This document shows positions 55,311 to 62,551 of a DNA stretch of 64,000 nucleotides, piece after piece; the first letter of the stretch is position 1, and every line of letters begins with the position of its first letter. This DNA comes from Streptomyces sp. Tu 3180. Its GTDB lineage: Bacteria > Actinomycetota > Actinomycetes > Streptomycetales > Streptomycetaceae. The position numbers and the translations under genes were made by a program. The stretch lies in NCBI RefSeq assembly GCF_009852415.1, contig NZ_WOXS01000002.1, positions 2,998,501 through 3,062,500 on the forward strand, read 5' to 3'. A model generated the notes under the pieces. That model was given only the letters and a program-made list of their open reading frames with translations. It was not told the DNA's origin and did not search any database.

Positions 55311-55621
55311 CCGTGGACCCCCACGAGGGCCGACCAGGCCTCAACCGGTAGACGGGGAGCGACGACGACTGAACGCGTCCGTACGCGCCTCTCCCAGGCC
55401 AGTACGTACGGACGGACGAGCGCGACGTCCTCGCCCGGAAGCAAGTGTCGGCGGTTCACGCTGTCGAGGGCCTGGCCCAGGATGGCCGCCGGCTCGTCGG
55501 GGGACGCGGGGGAAGCGGGAGCGGCCGGCGGCCGGTAGGGCGTTAAGGGGCGGCGGTGCCTGCCCTTGGGGAAGTACCGCACTCTGGTGAGCGAGGCGGC
55601 ACGGCGGATACGGTTGAGCAC
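55307..55621 (-). CDS. Small conserved protein (104 aa)
   Basis: GTG at 55621. A basic N-terminus (LNRIRRAASLTRVRYF...GRHRR) is followed by a Pro/Ala stretch and a conserved C-terminal helix region (NRRHLLPGEDVALVRPYVLA). ATGA overlap with the next gene indicates coupling. Function unknown. Confidence 0.7.
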   Translation of the reverse strand: MLNRIRRAASLTRVRYFPKGRHRRPLTPYRPPAAPASPASPDEPAAILGQALDSVNRRHLLPGEDVALVRPYVLAWERRVRTRSVVVAPRLPVEAWSALVGVHG

Positions 55622-55633
55622 GCTGATCGGCTC

Positions 55634-55939
55634 CTATCGCTGATGGCTCGGTCCCCCGACATCGCCCGTCGCGGGGACCGCTTTGCGTACGACCGCCCAG
55701 AGGGTGCGGCCGTTCAGGCTGGTGGCGAGGAGCCCGAACCGATCGGCCTCCGCCACCACTTCAAGGACCTCCCGCCATGAGTCGGCGGAGAGCGATTCCG
55801 GCACCTCCGCCTCGACCGTCGTGTACCAGTCGTGCTCCTCCACGCGAGTGAAAAGCCCGACGGTGGACAGCCGAGCGGCGATGGCCACCGCGCTTACTCC
55901 CGAAGCGGGCACAGGGCAGCCTCCGTCACCGGCGATCAC
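55634..55939 (-). CDS. Small conserved protein, first gene of the operon (101 aa)
   Basis: GTG at 55939 is only 12 bases from the first CTAG operator and has no ribosome site, so the transcript may be leaderless or the start may be a later GTG. Residues 20-90 read VGLFTRVEEHDWYTTVEAEV and SWREVLEVVAEADRFGLLATS, an alpha/beta pattern. It opens a six-gene operon and faces the GntR gene at 55991. Function unknown. Confidence 0.7.
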   Translation of the reverse strand: MIAGDGGCPVPASGVSAVAIAARLSTVGLFTRVEEHDWYTTVEAEVPESLSADSWREVLEVVAEADRFGLLATSLNGRTLWAVVRKAVPATGDVGGPSHQR

Positions 55940-55950
55940 TTTGAGTGAAG

Positions 55951-55981
55951 CTAGTTAACTAGATTAGAGCTAGTGGACTAG
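55951..55981. promoter_or_regulatory. Tandem CTAG-type operators of the divergent GntR region
   Basis: CTAGTTAACTAG (55951-55962) is a perfect 12-bp palindrome and CTAGTGGACTAG (55970-55981) is nearly so; starts are 19 bp apart. They fill the 51-base gap between the divergent starts at 55939 and 55991, as expected for sites of a GntR dimer controlling both sides. Confidence 0.78.
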
Positions 55982-55990
55982 ATTTTCCAT

Positions 55991-56749
55991 ATGTCTGAGC
56001 AGCCGCCCTATCTCCGCGTCGCCGACGAACTCCGGCGGCGAATCGCGGAGCACGTATGGGAGCCGGGGGATCGCCTGCCGTCCCGCGCCCAGATCGGCCA
56101 GGAGTACGGGGTCGGCGAGAACGTGGTCCGTCGGGCCCAGGAGTTGCTGATCTCCCAGGGCGTGCTGGAGGGCCGCGCCGGTTCGGGCACGTACGTCGCC
56201 GAGCCCCGGCAGCGCGTGCGCATGGTCCGGTCGTCCGCACGTGAGCAGCCCGACGGGTCGCCGTTCCGGGCGGACATGAAGGCCTTGGGCAGGCAAGGGG
56301 ACTGGGAGAGCCGGACCGACGCCAAGGTGCCGGCGCCCGCGGACATCGCGGCGCGGCTCGGCATCGCCGAGGGCGACCTGTGCGTCCGGACGACGTACGA
56401 GTTCCTGGCCGACGGCAGGCCGATGCAGTTGTCGACGAGCTGGGAGCCGTACGACCTCACCGGCGGCACGCTCGTCGTCCTCCCCGAGGGAGGGCCGCAC
56501 GCCGGGGCAGGCGTCGTAAACCGCATGGCCGCGATCGGCGTCACCGTCGGCCACGCCGTAGAGCAGCCGGAGCCACGGCAGGCGACCGCCGAGGAGGCGT
56601 CACTCCTGGGCATCCAGAAGTCCGCGCTCGTCACGCACATCCGCCGGACGTACTACAGCGACCAGGGGCGGCCCGTAGAGACGGCGGACATCGTGGTTCC
56701 CGCCACTCACTGCGAGATCGTCTACGAGATCCCGATCAACCGCGGTTAG
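55991..56749 (+). CDS. GntR/HutC-family transcriptional regulator, divergent
   Basis: 252 aa, ATG at 55991. Winged HTH at about 6-75: YLRVADELRRRIAEHVWEPGD, YGVGENVVRRAQELLISQGVL, GSGTYVA. UTRA domain from about 95 to the end (VRTTYEFLADGRPMQLSTSW; VTHIRRTYYSDQGRPVE). It probably binds the CTAG palindromes just upstream and controls itself and the small-protein operon. Confidence 0.87.
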   Translation: MSEQPPYLRVADELRRRIAEHVWEPGDRLPSRAQIGQEYGVGENVVRRAQELLISQGVLEGRAGSGTYVAEPRQRVRMVRSSAREQPDGSPFRADMKALGRQGDWESRTDAKVPAPADIAARLGIAEGDLCVRTTYEFLADGRPMQLSTSWEPYDLTGGTLVVLPEGGPHAGAGVVNRMAAIGVTVGHAVEQPEPRQATAEEASLLGIQKSALVTHIRRTYYSDQGRPVETADIVVPATHCEIVYEIPINRG

Positions 56750-56828
56750 TCCTAGGGCATCGTGGCCTCAACCGGAAACCTGCAAGCGGCGCAACCCTGT
56801 CGCACGCTGCATCCAAAAAGCGGCCGGC

Positions 56829-57179
56829 TCAAGACCGCAGGCATTCTTCCTGCGGGTCGTAGCAGACGAGTCCGTGCTCGCGAGCCAGCGAAGCGGCGTA
56901 CTCAGAGACTTCCTCAGCCTTGCTGAAGGACATGAGCAGGTACACGATCGGCCCCGAGGCCTCGTCGATGACCGGCGGCGAGGCCCATACGGCACTCCGG
57001 TCGGTGTCGTCGGGGTAGCGCTCGACGAGCGCCTCGACGTAGGCCGCGATGCGCGGTGCCGGAGACACGACGCCCTCATCCGACTCGAGGTAGCGCGCAT
57101 AGAGCTCGTCGTAGACGGAGCCCGCATGGTCGTCGTCCAGCGGACGCTCGCCATCCCACACAGCAAGGTCATAGCTCAC
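56829..57179 (-). CDS. Conserved hypothetical protein near attR (116 aa)
   Basis: GTG at 57179. It begins SYDLAVWDGERPLDDDHAG, continues YDELYARYLESDE and RIAAYVEALVERYPDD, and ends ASLAREHGLVCYDPQEE. The strongly acidic alpha/beta protein belongs to a family common in actinobacteria without known function. It is the last element gene before attR and may be a passenger. Confidence 0.75.
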   Translation of the reverse strand: MSYDLAVWDGERPLDDDHAGSVYDELYARYLESDEGVVSPAPRIAAYVEALVERYPDDTDRSAVWASPPVIDEASGPIVYLLMSFSKAEEVSEYAASLAREHGLVCYDPQEECLRS

Positions 57180-57363
57180 AAGGGAATCGTCGCAGCTGCC
57201 ACCTCGGCCGCAGTGAGCAGGCCCGGAGTCGAGCCGGCAGCCAGGTGATCCGTAGAGATCTCCCAGCTCTGCGCCTGCCGAATGCGTGTCGAAGACCGGT
57301 CCATGAGGCACCCAGGACGGGAAGAGGAGCAGGTCAACAGACGTACACCACGCGACCCACCAA

Positions 57364-57410
57364 GCGCCTTCTAAGCGCTTGGCCGCAGGTTCGAGTCCTG
57401 CCGGGGGCGC
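57364..57410 (+). repeat. attR, 47-bp direct repeat
   Basis: It is identical to 38120-38166 over all 47 bases and diverges immediately on either side. It contains only the tRNA 3' half, so it cannot encode a tRNA. It marks the right end of the AICE. Confidence 0.93.
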
Positions 57411-57476
57411 AAACACCCTCTGACCGGTGGAAACACTGGTCATTCCCTTTTCCGGACCCGATGCGCATCGCCCTGT

Positions 57477-57498
57477 GGGCAGGCGCCTTCGCCTGCCC
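57477..57498. terminator. Perfect 9-bp hairpin just outside attR
   Basis: GGGCAGGCG (57477-57485) and CGCCTGCCC (57490-57498) flank a 4-base loop. It may be the chromosomal terminator that followed the tRNA before insertion of the element. Confidence 0.5.
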
Positions 57499-57611
57499 GC
57501 GATCACGGGCGCGGACAAACCCGCGCCGTGGCGGCAACGGCCCTCGTCGGCGAATCCGCACCCGAAACACGCTGCAGCACCGGGTGACACACCCGCACTG
57601 TCGCGGACGGC

Positions 57612-57975
57612 GTGCCGGCGCAGCCGGAGATCACCCAGCGCGCTCCGCGCACCCGTTCCGAGGAGATCACGGCCGCCGTCCAGGGAGGACGGGCGTTCAC
57701 CGTCACCCGCGACGGGCACCGCGTCGGCGAGCCGATCCCGCTCCGTCGCCGCCGCTTCGTTGCCCGCGCCGAGTTCGCGGCCGTGTCACGCACCGCGCCC
57801 GGCATCTCGCCGGCCGCCGTCCGAGGAGACCAGGACGCCGTCGTCGGGCAGGAGTTGGGCGACCCGTACGCCCGTCGGGCACGAGCAGGGCCTGCTCGGC
57901 ACCCGCATCAGGATCCTGCGCCAGTGGAGCGACGCCGAGATCCTCGGCCTGCGGTCCATCACCCGGCCGGGGTGA
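57612..57975 (+). pseudogene. Decayed type II toxin-antitoxin pair (Phd-like antitoxin, PIN toxin start)
   Basis: Frame 1 from GTG at 57612 reads TRSEEITAAVQGGRAFTVTRDG and RRRRFVARAEFAAVSRTAPG, a Phd/YefM-type antitoxin. It lacks the expected stop after GDPYAR and runs on. In another frame 57874-57975 reads HEQGLLGTRIRILRQWSD, like the N-terminus of an adjacent PIN toxin (usually LLDTNI), then stops. The catalytic Asp position is Gly and only about 33 residues remain. It is chromosomal, just outside attR. Confidence 0.55.
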
Positions 57976-58157
57976 CCCCCGCTCCTCCCACCGTCCGATC
58001 CGCACCAGATGCGCACGACCGGCGGCAGACCCCACCCCGCGCCCCGCCCGTCGTGCCGGGTTTGCCGGGACGCGGAAGCCGGCTCCCCTCACAGACTGCC
58101 GTGCGACCCCGGTGCATTCCTGTCTCCGGCTGATGGAAGCTGGGGCCGAGGGGGTGG

Positions 58158-58940
58158 GTGATGACAACAGCGCGGGCGAGGGCGCACAGCGCGGACGAAC
58201 TGCCGGGCAAGGGCGGTGCCGGCCGACGGTCGCCGGGTCGGGCGCGGTTCATGGGCGTGCTGCTGATCCTGATGTCCCTGGTACCGGCGGCGCTCTGCTA
58301 CGCCGCGTTCGCCGCGTGGCTGCCCTCCGACAGGGAGCGCCACCGGGACTACCGGGCAGCCGGGCCGTGTCCCGTTCACGCGACGGTGCAGGTGGGGAGT
58401 GACTGCCTGAGCACCTGGCGTCTCACCGTGGTGAAGACGGTCGTCAGGACCGGGAAGAACCCCACCTACGAGGCGACCCTGAAGGACGGGGACTCCTGGC
58501 GGGGAGTCGTGGGCTTCGGTGACCCGGGACCGCTCCTCGAGCGGCTGGAGCCGGGCGACCGGGTCACCGCCACCGTCTGGCGCCGCGACGTCGTGGCGCT
58601 CAGCAAGGACGGGGTGCGGCAGAACAGCTCCGACGCGCCCCGTGACGAGCTTCAGATGAACGCCGCCTTCGGCATGCTCGCCGCGCTCGTCGCGGCTCAG
58701 GCGTTCGCGTTCGGCGCGGTACGCCTTGCCAGACCTCGCGCCTACGAGCCGTTCACCTGGAATCCGTACGGCAGACGGCTGCTCATCACCAGCGTCGCCG
58801 TCTGCTTCGGGGTGGGGCTCCCGGCCGTGTGGATCGGCATCACGTGGTGGACCGTACCCGCCGTCGGAGTCCCCGTCGTGGTGTGCGCGGCGGGGCTGAT
58901 GCACCACCGCCTACGGACCCGAGCCGCAGGCGGAGCGTGA
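58158..58940 (+). CDS. Membrane protein with an extracytoplasmic beta domain, function unknown
   Basis: 260 aa from GTG at 58158 (ATG at 58161 also possible) after GAGGGGGTGG. Helices lie near 32-54, 172-190, 208-228 and 230-247. Between the first two is a soluble part of about 110 residues with two Cys (GPCPVHATV, SDCLSTW) and beta pattern (YEATLKDGDSWRGVVGF, PGDRVTATVWRRDVV). The C-terminus is basic. It resembles uncharacterised actinobacterial membrane proteins; no enzyme signature was seen. Confidence 0.75.
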   Translation: MMTTARARAHSADELPGKGGAGRRSPGRARFMGVLLILMSLVPAALCYAAFAAWLPSDRERHRDYRAAGPCPVHATVQVGSDCLSTWRLTVVKTVVRTGKNPTYEATLKDGDSWRGVVGFGDPGPLLERLEPGDRVTATVWRRDVVALSKDGVRQNSSDAPRDELQMNAAFGMLAALVAAQAFAFGAVRLARPRAYEPFTWNPYGRRLLITSVAVCFGVGLPAVWIGITWWTVPAVGVPVVVCAAGLMHHRLRTRAAGGA

Positions 58941-59365
58941 CGGCCCCGGTGAATGCCGGCGTGCTCGTGTGAGAGGCGCGCGAGCCGGACAGGACCGAAC
59001 CGGCCCGTGCACCCTCCACGTCGTCAAGAGGCGGGCGCACGGGGCATGAGGGCAGCACGGGCGAGATCCACAGCAGCCTGCACCCGGAACCGGCCGCGAT
59101 CGGCGCGAGGGTGTCGTGCCGGCGCGGGTACACCAGGCCGACCGGGGCACACCGGTGCGACGGGAGCTTGCAGCGGGGCCACTCTCACGAGTGACGATGA
59201 GCATGGTGGCCCGCTCGACGAGCACGCGGGACAGGACGGACGGCCAACGGGGCTCCCGCGCGGGTGGGTTGAGACGTCGAGCACCTCCCTCCACGGCGCG
59301 GGGCCTCGTGCGTCGCGGGGAATCGGGTTCCGTGCGATGGGCGACTTCGCCAGGATCGCCCACAA
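58941..59365. other. 425-base spacer, nothing recognised
   Basis: Only out-of-family short frames occur on both strands. It should contain the promoter of the alpha/beta hydrolase gene, but no clear -10/-35 pair was found. Confidence 0.4.
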
Positions 59366-60418
59366 GTGAGTGGTTACGCCCTAAAGGCGGCATTGTCGGC
59401 AATCATGGGCGGGGTCACCGTTGTTGTCTCTGTCCCGGAGCCGTTCATGCGCACTACCGCCACCGCCACCCAGGACGCACCGAACGCACACCGCCATGGT
59501 TCCGTCACGCCCGCGTCGGAGCAGGCCGAAGAGCGGAGTCTCACCTTCGAGGGCTTCGCGTACACGTGCCGCATCGTCCACCAGAGCGCTCCGCGGACCG
59601 CCCCGCTGGTACTGCTCGGAGGCTCGTCCCAGAACAGGTACTCCTGGCAGGGCCACGAGAAATGGCTGTCACCCCTGTGCACGCTGGTCACCGTGGATCT
59701 CCCCGGTTACGGCAGCTCGGACTTCCTGCCCGCCCGGTACGGCATGGACTTCCTCGCCGCCGCGGTCAGACACATGCTGGTGAGCATCGGCATGCCGCAG
59801 GTGAACCTGTTCGGGGGCTGCTTCGGTGAGGTCGTCGGTCTCCGCTTCGCGCAGCTCCACCCCGAATTCGTCCGGCGCATCGTCTTCTGCGGCGCGGCGA
59901 AGCGCCTTCCCGACCTCTACACCGACGCCGTGCCCCGTCTGTCCCGGGCACTCGAACGCGGCGAGATCGACGAGGCCGCCGGCGGGCTGGTGCGGCTGTT
60001 CATGTCCAACCCGGGGGCCGGGCGGGTCCGCAAGCACGCGGCCGTGGCACGCCTCCTCCAGCAGCAGTTCCTGGACCAGACGCCGGAGGAGGTCAGGAAG
60101 GCGGTCGAGCACAACACGCGCCTGACGACGCACGGCTGTTACCGGCCCCTGCCGGTCCCCGACGTGCCCTCCCTGGTGTTCACGGGGGAGTACGACACCC
60201 TCTGCACCCCGCAGATGGGTCGTGAACTCGCCGCGACGATGCCGTCGGCACGGTTCACGACCATCAAGGAGGCGGACCACCTGGTCACCGTCGAACGCAG
60301 GCAGGAGTCCTCGGACCTGATCGGCCGCTTCTGCACCGACCGCCCCATCGACGACCTGCCGTACTGCAACGCCGTCGAGTCGCTGCGCGCCGGGCCCGTC
60401 CCGGCGGCGCGCCGTTGA
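59366..60418 (+). CDS. Alpha/beta hydrolase with a Cys nucleophile
   Basis: 350 aa if GTG at 59366 is used; ATG at 59405 or 59447 (MRTTATATQ) would give a shorter, more typical N-terminus. The fold is clear: LVLLGGSSQNRYSW (oxyanion region), VTVDLPGYGSSDFLP, nucleophile elbow NLFGGCFGEVVG, acid GEYDTLCTP, and EADHLVTVE with the catalytic His. The elbow reads G-G-C-F-G where most members have GxSxG, so Cys replaces Ser, as in dienelactone hydrolase. The substrate is unknown. No partner genes are near; a very strong terminator follows. Confidence 0.85.
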   Translation: MSGYALKAALSAIMGGVTVVVSVPEPFMRTTATATQDAPNAHRHGSVTPASEQAEERSLTFEGFAYTCRIVHQSAPRTAPLVLLGGSSQNRYSWQGHEKWLSPLCTLVTVDLPGYGSSDFLPARYGMDFLAAAVRHMLVSIGMPQVNLFGGCFGEVVGLRFAQLHPEFVRRIVFCGAAKRLPDLYTDAVPRLSRALERGEIDEAAGGLVRLFMSNPGAGRVRKHAAVARLLQQQFLDQTPEEVRKAVEHNTRLTTHGCYRPLPVPDVPSLVFTGEYDTLCTPQMGRELAATMPSARFTTIKEADHLVTVERRQESSDLIGRFCTDRPIDDLPYCNAVESLRAGPVPAARR

Positions 60419-60431
60419 CCACGGGGAAGTG

Positions 60432-60483
60432 ACCACGGGGAAGGGCCGGGACCCGCTGGCGGGTCCCGGCCCTTCCCCGTGGT
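60432..60483. terminator. Very long perfect terminator hairpin
   Basis: A 23-bp stem without mismatch (60432-60454 with 60461-60483) and a 6-base loop GCTGGC. It lies between the convergent hydrolase and secreted-peptide genes and should stop transcription from both sides. Confidence 0.88.
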
Positions 60484-60542
60484 GCGGGTGGTCCGGCGCG
60501 GGAGGTGCCGTCGTGAACGACGGCGCCTCGGCCGACGGGGCG

Positions 60543-60821
60543 TCAGGACTTCTTGCCACCGACGACGACGCTGCTCGCGCAGGAGACCTCCGCGCCCGAA
60601 CCGGAGCAGGTCTGCGCCATGTCGTTGTCGACGCGGACCTCACCGTACTCGTCGGACGTGAACCGGTACTCGTTCACGTCCGCGCAGCGAACGTTGCCCT
60701 TGTCGTTCTCGGCACACGTGCCGGAACCCTCGGCCCCGACGGCCTGGACGGCACCGACGCCGATCAGGGCGAAGCCTCCCAGGACTCCCGCCACCGCTGC
60801 GATCTTCTTCGACTGGAACAT
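60543..60821 (-). CDS. Small secreted Cys-containing protein, type B copy 1
   Basis: 92 aa, ATG at 60821. A signal peptide (about 1-30, MFQSKKIAAVAGVLGGFALIG) ends near AVGAEG. The mature part of about 60 residues has four Cys (GTCAEN, NVRCAD, AQTCSG, VSCASS), likely two disulfides, and a C-terminal GGKKS. It is paralogous to the gene at 61408 and alternates with the type A genes. Function unknown. Confidence 0.8.
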   Translation of the reverse strand: MFQSKKIAAVAGVLGGFALIGVGAVQAVGAEGSGTCAENDKGNVRCADVNEYRFTSDEYGEVRVDNDMAQTCSGSGAEVSCASSVVVGGKKS

Positions 60822-60930
60822 CTACCTTTTCCTTGAGCGGTCCCGAACCGACCGACGAGCCGACAGGTCCCGGGGTGGGGACTCGCGAGTCCTCACCCCG
60901 GGACCTGTCCAGATCACCTGATGGTGATCG

Positions 60931-61197
60931 TCAGCCGCCGATGCCCAGGCTGTTGGTGCAGGCCACCACGTTGGTCTCGGTGTTCTCGGCGTTGCCGACA
61001 CCCAGCAGACCGAGCGCCAGGTTGACGTCGTCGATCGCGATGAGCGACTGCACCGAGTTGTCCTGCACGCAGGTGGTGTTCTGCTCGTTGTTCAGCTCCG
61101 CCGACGGCCCGTCACCGGCGTGGCTGACACCGGCACCGAGGAAGCCGGCGCTGCCGAGCATGGCCATCACGACGGCAGCCTTCTGGTACTTGCGCAT
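60931..61197 (-). CDS. Small secreted protein, type A copy 1
   Basis: 88 aa, ATG at 61197 with GGAGAGG upstream. Signal peptide about 1-27 (MRKYQKAAVVMAMLGSAGF, cleavage after SHA). The mature part has two Cys (TTCVQDN, VVACTNS), repeated Asn/Gln residues and a hydrophobic middle (LALGLLGVGNAENT). Small secreted proteins with MRKYQKAA-type signals are common in Streptomyces; some act at the aerial surface, but no role is proven here. Confidence 0.8.
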   Translation of the reverse strand: MRKYQKAAVVMAMLGSAGFLGAGVSHAGDGPSAELNNEQNTTCVQDNSVQSLIAIDDVNLALGLLGVGNAENTETNVVACTNSLGIGG

Positions 61198-61407
61198 TAC
61201 CTCTCCATTCTCGAGTAGACACGATCCACTACGGATCGGTCACTGACAGCCACCGAATCTAGGTGGCCTTTGCGGCAATTGATAGGTGAAACGCCGAATC
61301 GCGTTTACATGGAGAAAAAGACACTTTGCAGTGCTGTCGTTCATCCATAAAATCGGCCCGGCAATCCGGCGATCAGGCGACAGCGCCACCGCGCTCCTCC
61401 CGTACCG

Positions 61408-61689
61408 TCAGGGCTTCTTGCCGTCGAACACGACGCTGCTCACACAGGAGAGTTCGGCGCCCGAACCGGAGCAGGTCTGCGACGACTTCCCGTCGATGCG
61501 GACCTTTCCGTCCTCGCCGCGCGTGATCCGGTGCTCGCTCACCTGCACGCAGCGAACGTTGCCCTTTTCGTCCTCGGTGCAGTTGCCGGGACGACCCTCG
61601 GCCCCGACGGCCTGGACGGCACCGACGCCGATCAGGGCGAAGCTCCCCAGGACTCCCGCCGCCGCCGCGATCTTCTTCGACTGGAACAT
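61408..61689 (-). CDS. Small secreted Cys-containing protein, type B copy 2
   Basis: 93 aa, ATG at 61689. It is nearly identical to the 60543 gene in its signal peptide and keeps all four Cys (GNCTED, NVRCVQ, SQTCSG, LSCVSS). The mature part differs by many substitutions, mainly in charged residues, so the copies have diverged after duplication. It ends DGKKP. Confidence 0.8.
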   Translation of the reverse strand: MFQSKKIAAAAGVLGSFALIGVGAVQAVGAEGRPGNCTEDEKGNVRCVQVSEHRITRGEDGKVRIDGKSSQTCSGSGAELSCVSSVVFDGKKP

Positions 61690-61797
61690 CTACCTTTTCC
61701 TCAAAAATCCTGGACCGGCCGACCAGCCGGGCAGGCCCGGGGGGCGGACACGCGGGTCCGCACCCCGGAACCTGCCCGGATCACCTGGCAGTGGCCA

Positions 61798-62067
61798 TCA
61801 GCCGCCGATGCCGAGGGCGTTGGTGCACGCCACGGCGTTGGTCTCGGTGTTCTCGGCGTTACCGAGGCCGAGGAGGGCGCCGACGCCCGCGTTGATGTCG
61901 TCGATGGCGACGAGCGACTGGACCGAGTTGTCCTGGGCGCAGGTCAGGTTCTGCTCGTTGTTGAGCTTGAACGACGGCTCGTCACCGGCGTGGCTGACAC
62001 CGGCGCCGAGGAAGCCGACACTGCCGAGCATGGCCACGACGACAGCGGCCTTCTGGTACTTGCGCAT
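61798..62067 (-). CDS. Small secreted protein, type A copy 2
   Basis: 89 aa, ATG at 62067 with GGAGAGG upstream; a longer frame to 62094 lacks a ribosome site. Signal peptide MRKYQKAAVVVAMLGSVGF, cleavage after SHA. Two Cys (LTCAQDN, VACTNA) and the AENTETN motif are shared with copy 1. It is the first gene of the four-gene array, so the promoter lies upstream of 62067. Confidence 0.8.
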   Translation of the reverse strand: MRKYQKAAVVVAMLGSVGFLGAGVSHAGDEPSFKLNNEQNLTCAQDNSVQSLVAIDDINAGVGALLGLGNAENTETNAVACTNALGIGG

Positions 62068-62551
62068 TACCTCTCCGTTCTCGAGTAAACACAACCCGTG
62101 ATGGGTCGGTCACTGACAGTAGGTAACTTAAGCGACATCCGCGGCTTGAGAAAGCCAAAACACCCCAATGCGTATCTTTCTTGTGAAGATGCAGGTCAGG
62201 GCGGTTTCGTGTATGTGCCGAATGGCTGAACAGGAGGGCGTGGTCCAGCGGGTCCCCGGGAGCCGGCGGCCGCGGACGCCCGGCGGCCCCCTCTTCGAAG
62301 AGGCGGTCCCGGGAAGTACGCCGCACTCCGTGCCGCCGCGCCCACCGGGCCGGCCGCGGGCCCGTGCCCGGCCGGCGGCAGGGCGCCGGGGGACCTCGGC
62401 GGGACCCGGGGGCCCGCGCCTGCCGTGCCGGCGCCGGGTCCGTGGCCTGCCGCTGGGACGGCAGGACGGCGACGGCCCGGCGGTGCGGCTGAGGTGCGCG
62501 CGGCGGCGCGGAGGGCGGGCAGGGGCGGTGTCCGCCCGGGCCCGCCCTCCC
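62068..62551. other. 484-base spacer between the peptide array and melC2
   Basis: The part near 62068-62200 is less GC-rich and should hold the promoter of the peptide genes (minus strand). From 62230 to 62510 the sequence is very GC-rich with open frames in several phases that show no family resemblance. The melC terminator is at the far end. Confidence 0.4.
62510..62550 (-). terminator. Terminator of the melC operon
   Basis: GGAGGGCGGGC (62510-62520) pairs with GCCCGCCCTCC (62540-62550); an inner GGCGG/CCGCC pairing fills the loop. It starts right after the melC2 stop codon on the minus strand. Confidence 0.7.

Larger units (their letters stand above)
38120..57410. mobile_element. pSAM2-like AICE integrated in tRNA-Arg(TCT), about 19.3 kb
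   Basis: The ends are a perfect 47-bp direct repeat of the tRNA 3' half (38120-38166 and 57364-57410). Beside the left end lie int, xis and repSA, then spd genes, traSA and pra, all leftward. korSA (leftward) and a Nudix gene (pif, rightward) follow. This is the pSAM2 gene set: site-specific excision, rolling-circle-type replication, and FtsK-like double-stranded DNA transfer. Right of 46.2 kb lies AT-richer cargo and a small-protein operon. repSA carries a frameshift, which would disable autonomous transfer if real. Confidence 0.93.
60543..62067 (-). repeat. Tandem duplication of a two-gene secreted-protein cassette
   Basis: Gene order on the minus strand is A2, B2, A1, B1. A2/A1 and B2/B1 are close paralogues, and the ends of the two units are offset by about 870 bases. 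The leader of the A genes is also duplicated (ATTACCTCTCC and TCGAGTA next to both starts). Confidence 0.85.

Noticed and set aside
46195..57363. CRISPR array or classical restriction-modification operon in the cargo
   Set aside because: No regularly spaced repeats and no methyltransferase or cas gene motifs were seen on either strand.
57364..57410. A second tRNA gene at attR
   Set aside because: Only the 3' half (anticodon arm to acceptor end) is present; the 5' acceptor and D-arm are missing.
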